A stretch of DNA of 64,000 bases from Pseudomonadota bacterium (lineage in GTDB: Bacteria > Pseudomonadota > Gammaproteobacteria > Steroidobacterales > Steroidobacteraceae): contig JAKBCR010000001.1 of assembly GCA_021807675.1 (NCBI GenBank), positions 59,952 to 123,951 on the forward strand, given 5' to 3'. A program made the translations under genes and the position numbers. Of the stretch, positions 17,700 to 25,341 are shown one piece after another. The notes under the pieces were generated by a model. It did not search any database and had not been told where the DNA came from. It was given only the letters and a program-made list of their open reading frames with translations. Position 1 is the first letter of the stretch. Each line of letters starts with the position of its first letter.

Positions 17700-18923
17700 A
17701 TGTACGAGCGAATTGTCATTGCAGGTGCCGGCCAGGCGGCCGTGCAAACCATAGATACATTGCGACGCAAAGGCTTCGAAGGCAAGATCGTCCTCATCGG
17801 CGAGGAGCCGTGGCTGCCGTATCAGCGCCCGCCGCTCTCCAAGAAGTACCTGGCTGGCGCGATGGAGCGGGATCGGCTGCTTCTGCGGCCGCAAAATTTC
17901 TACGAGTCCCATTCGGTCGAGACCCGGCTGGGACGCCGAGTCGAGGAGATTTCGCGTGGCGATCAGCGTTTGCGGCTCGACGACGGCTCAAGCGTCGCGT
18001 ACGACGCCCTGCTTGTCGCCACCGGTAGCCGGCCGCGGCCGCTTGCCGCGCCGGGTGGTGGCCTTGAAGGCGTACACTTTTTACGGACCATCGCGGATGT
18101 AGAGCGTATCCGTGCCGACTGGGCGCCTGGCAAGCGCCTGGTCATCGTGGGGGGCGGGTATATCGGGCTCGAGGTGGCAGCCACTGCACGGGAGCTTGGC
18201 TTGGAGGTTACCGTCCTCGAGATGGCGGACCGCGTCATGAACCGGGTCGTCTGCCCGCAGGTCTCCTCGTTTTACGAGGCCGAGCATGCGCGCCACGGGG
18301 TGCGGATCCTATGTAACTCGAAGGTGCGCGCCTTGGCGGCGGCACCGGGCTGCGGACGCGTGGGCGCGGTTGTCACGGATGACGGCGAGGAGCATGCCGC
18401 GGACTGCGTAGTCGTAGGCTGCGGAGTCCTTCCGGCCGACGGGCTGGCTGTCGCGTCCGGGCTCGTGTGTGAGAACGGGGTAGTCGTCGACGACCACTGC
18501 CGGACCTCCGATCCAGAGATCTATGCTGCCGGAGATTGCACGAGCCATCCCAGCGTGCATTACGGCAGACGGCTGCGGCTGGAGTCGGTCGACAATGCCT
18601 TCGAGCAGGGCGCGAGCGTGGCTCTCAACATGCTCGGCATCGACACCGTGCACCACAAGGTGCCTTGGTTCTGGTCGGATCAGTACGACCTCAAGCTGAT
18701 CATCATCGGCGTCGGCCAGGGGTATGACACGGTCGTGATGCGCGGTGACCCTGCGACCCGGGCCTTTTGCGCGTGTTACCTGCGTGGCGGCGAGCTGATC
18801 GCTGTCGATACCGTCAACAGCCCCAAGGATCAGATGGCGGCACGCAAGCTGATCGCGGCGCGCGCGCGGCCGAATCTCGAGAAGCTGGCCAATCCCGCCG
18901 TGCAGTTGAAGGATGCGGTCTGA
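17700..18923 (+). CDS. FAD-dependent ferredoxin/rubredoxin-type reductase
   Basis: A 407-residue flavoprotein of the putidaredoxin/rhodocoxin reductase group, which passes electrons from NADH to a [2Fe-2S] ferredoxin, often for P450s or dioxygenases. Motifs: FAD loop GAGQAAVQTI (about residue 8), YQRPPLSKKYL, LVATGSRPR, NAD loop GGGYIGLEVAATARELG and EIYAAGDC. The C-terminal reductase domain has WFWSDQYDLKL. The ATG at 17700 is placed where the family begins; it has no good Shine-Dalgarno, and an in-frame ATG at 17628 is an alternative. No ferredoxin or oxygenase gene is nearby, so the partner is unknown. Confidence 0.92.
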   Translation: MYERIVIAGAGQAAVQTIDTLRRKGFEGKIVLIGEEPWLPYQRPPLSKKYLAGAMERDRLLLRPQNFYESHSVETRLGRRVEEISRGDQRLRLDDGSSVAYDALLVATGSRPRPLAAPGGGLEGVHFLRTIADVERIRADWAPGKRLVIVGGGYIGLEVAATARELGLEVTVLEMADRVMNRVVCPQVSSFYEAEHARHGVRILCNSKVRALAAAPGCGRVGAVVTDDGEEHAADCVVVGCGVLPADGLAVASGLVCENGVVVDDHCRTSDPEIYAAGDCTSHPSVHYGRRLRLESVDNAFEQGASVALNMLGIDTVHHKVPWFWSDQYDLKLIIIGVGQGYDTVVMRGDPATRAFCACYLRGGELIAVDTVNSPKDQMAARKLIAARARPNLEKLANPAVQLKDAV

Positions 18924-18980
18924 GCGGGACCGTGACTATCCCAGGGGCTGTCAGGCCAGTCCCCGGGGCCTCACGCGATT

Positions 18981-19361
18981 TTAATTCACTAGCCTCAGCG
19001 CGAAGCGGTGGCGGAAGTGCTGGCCTTCGGCGGCACGCACCGCGCCCAGGATCGTGCCGACGAACCAGCCGATGGCCAGGAGCACGCTGAGAAGGATGCC
19101 GATGCCGACGAAGATCAGTACGCCGCAAACGATCCCGGCGAGCACCACCGTGATGTTGAAATTGAGCGCTTCCCGCGACTGCTCGGCGACGAAAGCGGAT
19201 TTCTCGCGCTGAACCGCCCAAACGATGAGTGGCCCGCCAATGTGGCCGAGAATCGGCACGATGAGACCGGCGAAGGCGGATAGATGCGCGAGCATCGCCA
19301 TGTTGCGCTCGTCCTTCGTTGCGGCTCCGCCGTAGCCTGACTGCTCTCCTGATAAGCTCAC
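18981..19361 (-). CDS. DUF4870-type small membrane protein
   Basis: A 126-residue membrane protein. The N-terminus DERNMAMLAHLSAFAGLIVPILGHIGG and the middle WAVQREKSAFVAEQSREALNFNIT are typical of DUF4870 (Tic20-like). Three to four hydrophobic helices are visible, with LVIFVGIG-type stretches in the last third. The start is the GTG at 19361, chosen for the GAGGAG site just upstream. It is divergent from the intein-bearing radical SAM gene and convergent with the flavoprotein. Function unknown. Confidence 0.85.
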   Translation of the reverse strand: MSLSGEQSGYGGAATKDERNMAMLAHLSAFAGLIVPILGHIGGPLIVWAVQREKSAFVAEQSREALNFNITVVLAGIVCGVLIFVGIGILLSVLLAIGWFVGTILGAVRAAEGQHFRHRFALRLVN

Positions 19362-19457
19362 GTTCTCCTCCCGCGCGGGCTCGGACCCGCGTTTCCGATC
19401 ATTATGGTCCGGCACGCACCGCTTTACCGCCAACCTGGATGGATGTACAGTCCACGG

Positions 19458-21023
19458 ATGGCCCCTTCGCGCGACAGGAACCCGCCGCTCAAAGGTCACG
19501 GCGCGCTCTCGAATCCCGCCGGGCGCTTCGAGCGCCATCAGCGCGAAACCGTCGACGACGGCTGGTACCGGGAGGAGACCCCGGAGCTCGTCCCGACCTC
19601 CATCGAGCCCGACCGCGCGCGCTCGGTCATCGCGCGCAACGATTCACCCGACATCCCGTTCGAGCAGTCGATCAATCCGTACCGGGGATGTTCTCACGCG
19701 TGCCCCTATTGCCTCAGAGGAGATACGCCGATCCTGATGGGCGATGGAAGCGCGAGGCCGATCGCAAAGGTCACCGTGGGTAGCGAGATTTATGGGACGG
19801 CGCGGCAAGGCTCCTTGAGGCGGTACGTGAAGACCCGGGTGCTGGACCATTGGAGCGTCATCAAACCCGCCTATCGGGTCGTGCTCGAGGACGCCACGGA
19901 GATCGTGGCTGGGGCCGATCACAGATTCCTAACCGACCGAGGGTGGAAGTTCGTCATCAGCGCAATGGGAGGCGGTCTTCAGCGGCCATATCTGACAGAA
20001 GACCATAAGCTCATCGGGACTGGAAAGTTTGCCGAGGGAATGCAGCAGGATATCGAAGGCGACGCGGTCAAGAGCGAAGCGCCGCTGAGAGTGAAATCCG
20101 TCGAGCCCGTCGGGACTATGCGGCTCTATGACATCACGACGGGAACGGGAGACTTCATCGCGAACGGGGTCATCAGTCACAACTGTTACGCGCGGCCGAG
20201 TCACGCCTATGTGGGTCTATCGGCGGGTTTGGACTTCGAGACCCGGCTGTTCTACAAGAGAGATGCGGGCCTCGTTTTGGAGGAAGAGCTGGCGAAGCCG
20301 GGGTACGTCTGCAAGCCGATCACTCTGGGAGCCAACACGGATCCGTATCAGCCGATCGAGCGGCGGATGCGGGTGACACGCGAGATTTTGGAAGTCCTCG
20401 CCCGCTGCCGGCACCCGGTGACCATCATTACCAAGAGCGCGCTCGTGCTGCGGGATCTCGATTTGTTGGCTGCCATGGCCAAGGACGGGCTCGCGGGGGT
20501 GGGTGTAAGCATTACGACGCTCGACGTTGAGCTGAAGCGAGTCATGGAGCCACAGGCGGCCTCGCCTCGCGCCAGGCTGGAGACGGTGAGGCGGCTGAAT
20601 GACGCGGGCATTCCAACAGGGGTGATGGTCGCGCCGGTCATTCCGGCGCTCACCGACCACGAAATGGAGGCCATTCTGGAATCGGCGGCCGCCGCGGGCG
20701 CCCGTTGGGCAGGGTATGTGCTGCTACGCCTTCCCTTTGAGGTAAAGGACGTTTTTCGGGAGTGGCTGGCGGCGCATCGTCCCGATCGCGCCGAGCATGT
20801 GATGTCGCTCGTGCGGCAGATGCGTGGCGGCAAGGACTATGACTCGAGCTTCGGCAGGCGCATGTGCGGCAGCGGGCCGCTGGCGGAGCTGCTTCGCAGT
20901 CGATTCCAGGTCGCCTGCCGCCGGCTCGGCCTCGGGAGTGGAAGGCACCAGCCTGCGGACACCGGGCTCTTCCGGCCACCGCCTCCGAAGCGCGAGGGCC
21001 CGCAGCTCGTGCTGGACCTCTAG
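19458..21023 (+). CDS. PA0069-family radical SAM protein interrupted by a mini-intein
   Basis: A 521-residue precursor; about 363 residues remain after removal of the 158-residue intein. The family is annotated as radical SAM (SplB-like) enzymes of unknown reaction. The CxxxCxxC motif for the [4Fe-4S]-SAM cluster is GCSHACPYC, followed in the host by YARPSHAYVGLSAG. The intein (19710-20183) lies exactly between Tyr and the third cluster cysteine, so the cysteine after the splice site, C+1, is the cluster ligand. Later host motifs: SALVLRDLDLLAAM, VSITTLD and GIPTGVMVAPVIPALTD. The start ATG at 19458 fits the family N-terminus; 19443 is an in-frame alternative. Without splicing, no intact cluster motif exists. 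Confidence 0.95.
   Translation: MAPSRDRNPPLKGHGALSNPAGRFERHQRETVDDGWYREETPELVPTSIEPDRARSVIARNDSPDIPFEQSINPYRGCSHACPYCLRGDTPILMGDGSARPIAKVTVGSEIYGTARQGSLRRYVKTRVLDHWSVIKPAYRVVLEDATEIVAGADHRFLTDRGWKFVISAMGGGLQRPYLTEDHKLIGTGKFAEGMQQDIEGDAVKSEAPLRVKSVEPVGTMRLYDITTGTGDFIANGVISHNCYARPSHAYVGLSAGLDFETRLFYKRDAGLVLEEELAKPGYVCKPITLGANTDPYQPIERRMRVTREILEVLARCRHPVTIITKSALVLRDLDLLAAMAKDGLAGVGVSITTLDVELKRVMEPQAASPRARLETVRRLNDAGIPTGVMVAPVIPALTDHEMEAILESAAAAGARWAGYVLLRLPFEVKDVFREWLAAHRPDRAEHVMSLVRQMRGGKDYDSSFGRRMCGSGPLAELLRSRFQVACRRLGLGSGRHQPADTGLFRPPPPKREGPQLVLDL
19710..20183 (+). mobile_element. Mini-intein (158 aa) without homing endonuclease
   Basis: Block A: CLRGDTPILMGDG, with nucleophile Cys1. Block B: GADHRFLTDRGW, with the conserved His71; the Thr of TxxH is replaced by Gly. 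Blocks F and G: MRLYDITTGTGDFIANGVISHN, ending in the penultimate His and terminal Asn, followed by Cys+1. The roughly 45 residues between the halves are too few for a LAGLIDADG or HNH endonuclease, and no such motif is seen. All residues for standard class 1 splicing are present. A hand count of 19921-20100 gives 101 G+C of 180 (56%), lower than most of the window. Confidence 0.93.
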
Positions 21024-21300
21024 CGAGTTCGGGCAGGATTCTTGCTCCGCAGCAGGCCAAGCCCGCTCTTCGGTTCACGGCCAAGATGCGCGCAGGGACT
21101 GAGCCTTGCGAGGGTTCCTCGGAGATAGGGCAGCCAGCGCGGGCGGGATCTCAAGGGCTTGCGGAGAGTCGCCTGCGGGAGCCGAGGGCGTCCCGCAGGT
21201 GTGCCGCGAAAAAGGAACCAGAAGCGGCACTGCTGCATCGCGCGCAGGTCCGAGTACATTACTCGCGAGAGATCGAGCGAGACCAGCTAAGGTGGAGGTC
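21024..21300. other. Leader region of the Ser/Thr kinase with a long hairpin
   Basis: The gap contains a hairpin at 21172-21199 with 9-base arms CCTGCGGGA / TCCCGCAGG. Its CGCCTGCGG block recalls the modular repeats, but I cannot align the rest. No promoter stands out. Open frames on both strands here are Arg/Pro-rich chance frames. Confidence 0.4.
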
Positions 21301-24162
21301 ATGCCACAGCTTCGTGCAGCCCCTCGGCCGACTACGCTCGGCCACTACGCCCTGATAGAGCGTCTCGGTGCGGGAGGCCAGGGCGAGGTCTGGAGGGCGC
21401 ATGACGAGTCGCGTGGCGTCGACATCGCTCTCAAGATCCTGGCCGCTTCCGTGGCGCGCAACCCAGCAGCCTGGGAGGCGCTCGAGAGAGAGCACGCCAT
21501 TTCCTGCCGTCTGCAGCATCCCGGAATTCTGCAAGTCCTCCAGCCCGAGCGAGTCGGAGATGTCGTGCTGCTGCCGATGGAGCTTGCGGCGGGCGGGGAC
21601 CTGCGCCGGCTTCTGGGCGCAGGGTATCTGGAGATCGTGCCGGTGCTGCTCGAAGTGGCTGAAGCCCTCGAGTACGCACATGCCCGCGGCGTGGTGCACC
21701 GGGATCTGAAGCCAGGGAATGTGCTCTTCGACGGCCGCGGCCGCGTGAAGCTCGCCGACTTCGGCATCGCTGCCCTGTTGCCGCTAGCCGGTGCCGGCGC
21801 CGCGGAGCTGCGCGGCGCGGGGCATTCGCCCTTCACGGCCAGCCCCGAGCAGCTTCGAGGGGAGCCTGCGAGCGCCGCAGACGACATTTATGGTCTCGGC
21901 GCGCTCGCGTACGAGCTGCTCTCGGGTCACCCTCCGTACTACCCCAACTTCGACCTCAGGCGAGCGCTGACCCAGCCCGTCCCGGAGCTCGTGCCCACCC
22001 GCCAGATCCCGCCTGAGCTCGGCGAGCTGGTGATGCGCATGCTCGCCAAGCGGTCCGCCGAGCGCCCCGCTTCCATGCAGCAGGCCATGGATGAGCTCGA
22101 TTCGACGTTGAACGCAACGCTGTCTTTCGCGCCGGAGGGCGTGGAGGGGGCTGGAGCTGATGCCCCTGAATCTGTTGGCCCTCCTGCAAGAGGGGGCAGC
22201 GTTGAAGGAGCGAGCGACGCTGAAGGAGCGGGCAGCCCTCAGCCGGTCACAGCCCGACCCTCCGCCTACCTGCCATCGGAGCCGCGGACCGCCGCCTCCG
22301 CGGCTCCGGTCAAGGCCCCGCCGGTCGGCCGCTCCGAGATTCGCCCGACTTCGAAGCATGCGGCGGATGAAAGGGCTGAGCGGCGCCCCGTACCCGCGGC
22401 AGCACCCGCGCCGGCTCCGGCGGCCCGCCGAAAATGTGAGCCCTCTCCGGCACCCGCGCCCAGCGGGATGCCACCGGAGTCGCCAGCCGCGAGCGTCGGT
22501 CGGGTCGATCCGCCCGCTGGGCCCCCCGCGGGTACGCGAATGCCTGCCCCGCCCGCGTACCCTGCGTCGACGCGTCAGCGTGCTGCCCAACAGCTTACCC
22601 AGCCTGTCCGATTACCTGTCGAGCCCATCACGCCGGGCACTCCCTTCGAGTTGGGAATGTCCCAGCCGCCCCTCCGGGCGACCCCTCCGCCGGGGCGCCG
22701 GCAAGCGACTCCGCGGCCGAGCGGCGGGCGCGCGCGCCACTGGCCGTACCTCGTATCGGGGCTTCTCTGCGGAGCGGCGCTGATCTGCGGCGCCACGGCG
22801 GCCGCGCTCTTCTGGCTGCCACGGCACGATCGCGTCGAACTGCAAAAGCTGTTGGCGAGCATCGCCGCGGTAGCCGTGCCGCGGCCGGCAACTGCGCCGG
22901 CATTGGCCGCTCACGCTCCAAAGCCGCAGGCCGATCCCGCCGCGCTTGCCCGACTGAGCGCCGATCGCGCGGACTTCCAGAGGCGGGCGGCCGCCCTCGA
23001 GGCGCGTGGGGCCGCCGCATGGGATGGGGCGGAATTCTCGGCGGCGCAGATGCAGGCCGCTGAATCGAGCGGCGCGGCCGCGGCCGGCGGCATCCCGATC
23101 GCTCTGCAGCACATGAAGCGGGCGGAGCAGCTTCTGGCGAGCGTCGCCGCGAAGGCGCCGCAGGCGCTGGCCGCGGAGCTCGAATCGGGAGGCGCCGCGA
23201 TGGTCGCGGGTCATCAGGAGCGGGCGAGTCAGGCATTCGCGCTCGCTCGGCGCATCGATCCCAACAGCCGGCGTGCCATCGATGGCGCGCGGCGGGCGCG
23301 CCTGCTCAACGGGCTGCTGCCGCTCTTCGCCGATGCGCGCAGAGCGGAGGCGGCGCAAGACTACTCGCGAGCCGCGCAGGATTTCAGTCAGGCGCTGGCG
23401 CTCGATCCCGACGACCCCGTGGCGAAGCAGGGATTGGCGCGCGTCAACGCCGCCTTCGGCGATGACAGTTACGCGCGCGCGGTCGGGGCGGGGTTTGCCG
23501 CGCTCGGCGGTGGCAGGCTGAGGGAAGCGCAGGGGGATTTCAAACAGGCGCTCGCCTTCCGGCCCGGGGGAGCAGAGGCCACCGAGGGACTGCAGCGGGT
23601 CAGGGCGGCGATGCAGGCGAGCCGGGTCGCGGCACTGGGTCAGCGTGCCGCGAATCTCGAAGCGCAGGAGCACTGGAACCAGGCCGTCGCGGCATACGAT
23701 GCCATTCTGCGCGTGGACCCGTCGCTGGCCTTTGCCGAGCGGGGGAAAACCCGGGACGAGGCGCGGGCGCGGCTCTCCGCATCGCTGCAGCGGATCATCG
23801 ATCATCCTAGCCGGATCGCCCTGCAGTCCGTGCGGGACGAGGCCATGGCACTCCTGCAGGAGGCACGCGAGCAGACCCCGTCCGGCCCGGTGCTGCAATC
23901 GCAAGTCGAGCGGGTCGGGGAGCTTCTGCCGCAGCTCGATCGGCCGGTGTTGCTCAACCTGATCTCGGACAAAGCCACGCAAGTGACCATTCCGAGCATC
24001 GGTGTATTCGGCAAGTTCGGCAGACGGCAGATACGGCTAAAACCCGGGACCTACACGGTCATCGGCACTCGTGACGGCTATCGCGCAGTGCATCAGGAAT
24101 TCACGGTCGAGCCGGGCCAACAGAGCGTCACGATCACCGTGAGCTGCTCGGAGCACATTTGA
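21301..24162 (+). CDS. Transmembrane Ser/Thr protein kinase with periplasmic TPR-like and PEGA-like parts
   Basis: A 953-residue Hanks-type kinase. The cytoplasmic kinase domain (about 15-275) has P-loop GAGGQGEVW, catalytic K45, HRDLKPGN with D135, and D153-FG. A Pro/Ala-rich linker (about 280-480) leads to one membrane helix (about 482-506; LVSGLLCGAALICGATAAAL). The rest is outside the cytoplasm: Ala-rich helical repeats resembling TPRs (about 540-800), then a beta-rich PEGA-like end (IRLKPGTYTVIGTRDGYRAVH). The ATG at 21301 has a strong GGTGGAGG site. The outer part may sense the envelope or bind a ligand. No phosphatase gene is adjacent. Confidence 0.92.
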   Translation: MPQLRAAPRPTTLGHYALIERLGAGGQGEVWRAHDESRGVDIALKILAASVARNPAAWEALEREHAISCRLQHPGILQVLQPERVGDVVLLPMELAAGGDLRRLLGAGYLEIVPVLLEVAEALEYAHARGVVHRDLKPGNVLFDGRGRVKLADFGIAALLPLAGAGAAELRGAGHSPFTASPEQLRGEPASAADDIYGLGALAYELLSGHPPYYPNFDLRRALTQPVPELVPTRQIPPELGELVMRMLAKRSAERPASMQQAMDELDSTLNATLSFAPEGVEGAGADAPESVGPPARGGSVEGASDAEGAGSPQPVTARPSAYLPSEPRTAASAAPVKAPPVGRSEIRPTSKHAADERAERRPVPAAAPAPAPAARRKCEPSPAPAPSGMPPESPAASVGRVDPPAGPPAGTRMPAPPAYPASTRQRAAQQLTQPVRLPVEPITPGTPFELGMSQPPLRATPPPGRRQATPRPSGGRARHWPYLVSGLLCGAALICGATAAALFWLPRHDRVELQKLLASIAAVAVPRPATAPALAAHAPKPQADPAALARLSADRADFQRRAAALEARGAAAWDGAEFSAAQMQAAESSGAAAAGGIPIALQHMKRAEQLLASVAAKAPQALAAELESGGAAMVAGHQERASQAFALARRIDPNSRRAIDGARRARLLNGLLPLFADARRAEAAQDYSRAAQDFSQALALDPDDPVAKQGLARVNAAFGDDSYARAVGAGFAALGGGRLREAQGDFKQALAFRPGGAEATEGLQRVRAAMQASRVAALGQRAANLEAQEHWNQAVAAYDAILRVDPSLAFAERGKTRDEARARLSASLQRIIDHPSRIALQSVRDEAMALLQEAREQTPSGPVLQSQVERVGELLPQLDRPVLLNLISDKATQVTIPSIGVFGKFGRRQIRLKPGTYTVIGTRDGYRAVHQEFTVEPGQQSVTITVSCSEHI

Positions 24163-24169
24163 TCCTCAC

Positions 24170-24225
24170 CTGCCATGGCGGGGCACCTCGTGTGCCTGGC
24201 ATCACGATTCGCCGCCTTGGGGCGT
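24170..24225. repeat. Degenerate fragment of the modular repeat
   Basis: The stretch CATGGCGGGGCACCTCGTGT followed by GCCTGG resembles GCGGCGGGGCACGTCCGTGT followed by GCCTGG at 34079-34104. Only this short block matches, so it is a fragment or chance similarity. Confidence 0.35.
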
Positions 24226-24301
24226 GACCGGTCTCACGTCGTCCGAACGAGGCGGGGCCGGAAGCTTGTGTGCCGCCGGGCATCGGAGCTAAGAAGGCCG
24301 G

Positions 24302-25021
24302 ATGGCCGATACGGATTCCGTCGTAGTGCTCCTCGCCGGCGCGAGCGGCTTCGTGGGTGCGCGCGTCCTCGAGGCATTGCTCGATGCGCCAGAGGTTGCA
24401 CGCGTGCTCGCCGTCACTCGTAGACCGCTGCGGCGCGAGCACCCGCGCCTGGCCAACCGGATCGTGCGGTTCGATCATCTGGAGCGGCAATTGGCCGGAT
24501 CGCGGTGTCAGGTGGCCATCTGCTGTCTGGGCGCGAGCCTCGCCGAGCGAGAAAACGGCGAGGAGGAAGCGATTCGTCGAGTCGATCTCGGCTACACGTT
24601 GGCTTTTGCACGCGCGGCGAAGGCTGCGGGGGCGGCGCGGTTCGTCGTCGTTTCCGCCGCGGGGGCGGATAGCGCGGCAAACACGGGATATCTTCGCGCC
24701 AAAGGCGAGCTCGAGAAGACATTGGCCGCGATCGGATTCGGCGCGCTCGACATCCTGCAGCCCGCGATGGTGCTCGGCTGGCCGCGCGCGATGCGGCCGA
24801 CCGATCTAATGAGACGCGCCGTGATGCCGCTCATCAATCCATTCCTCGTCGGCGCGCGCGCGGTGCGCCGTGGCATCCCGGTCGGGACTGCGGCGGCCGC
24901 CATGGTCGGGACGTTACGATCGGGGCGCCGAGGGACGCAGCGTTACACGTATGCGGGAATCTGTGCTCTCGGGCAACTGAAGCCGCGCAGGCCCGCCGCA
25001 ATGGCTCCAGCCACACCGTAG
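24302..25021 (+). CDS. NAD(P)-binding Rossmann protein (atypical SDR, HTATIP2/TIP30-like)
   Basis: A 239-residue protein with an N-terminal dinucleotide loop, LLAGASGFVGARVLEALL, and an NAD(P)H-binding fold. CCLGASL, VVVSAAGAD and YLRAKGELEKTL (YxxxK) resemble atypical short-chain reductases such as TIP30/HTATIP2. The reaction is unknown; the group includes NADPH-binding regulators. The end (RPAAMAPATP) is low-complexity. It starts 139 bases after the kinase gene and ends 144 bases before the riboswitch, so it is likely a separate unit. Confidence 0.82.
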   Translation: MADTDSVVVLLAGASGFVGARVLEALLDAPEVARVLAVTRRPLRREHPRLANRIVRFDHLERQLAGSRCQVAICCLGASLAERENGEEEAIRRVDLGYTLAFARAAKAAGAARFVVVSAAGADSAANTGYLRAKGELEKTLAAIGFGALDILQPAMVLGWPRAMRPTDLMRRAVMPLINPFLVGARAVRRGIPVGTAAAAMVGTLRSGRRGTQRYTYAGICALGQLKPRRPAAMAPATP

Positions 25022-25164
25022 CGGCATTACATATCCCGCTCCGAGTCATTACATAAGCGGGGACGTGGCCGTAAAAGATCTCCGCGCGCCCAGGTAGAAA
25101 TACCAGCTGAGAGCCGCGCCACACTTGCGGCTCTTGACTCGGCGAGGCGTCGCTTCGACACTTG

Positions 25165-25252
25165 GGGGCAGTGACAAGGGCAAACCCGTCGAAAGGCGGG
25201 GACGCAAAGCCACCGGTCTAAAGGACGGTTCCTAAGACGGCGGGGCTGCCAC
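25165..25252 (+). ncRNA. Cyclic di-GMP-I riboswitch (GEMM-I)
   Basis: The block matches the GEMM-I core nearly base for base: GACAAGGGCAAACC, a stem CCCGTC capped by GAAA and closed by GGCGGG, then GACGCAAAGCC, an ACCGG stem containing CTAAA, CCTAAG (tetraloop-receptor side) and GGGGCTGCC. Outer arms GGCAG and CTGCC close P1. The ligand-contact G (G20 in Vc2 numbering, by hand alignment) is G, favouring c-di-GMP over cGAMP. The start codon at 25342 is about 90 bases downstream. I see no T-tract terminator, so control is probably on translation or by an unrecognised stem. Confidence 0.93.
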
Positions 25253-25341
25253 GATCGCGCGTCAGCGCGGTCGATCGCATTCCCCTCGGTTCTTCGAGCC
25301 GCGCCTGCTCGCCGGTGGCCGACGGACTGTCCGGGGAATTT

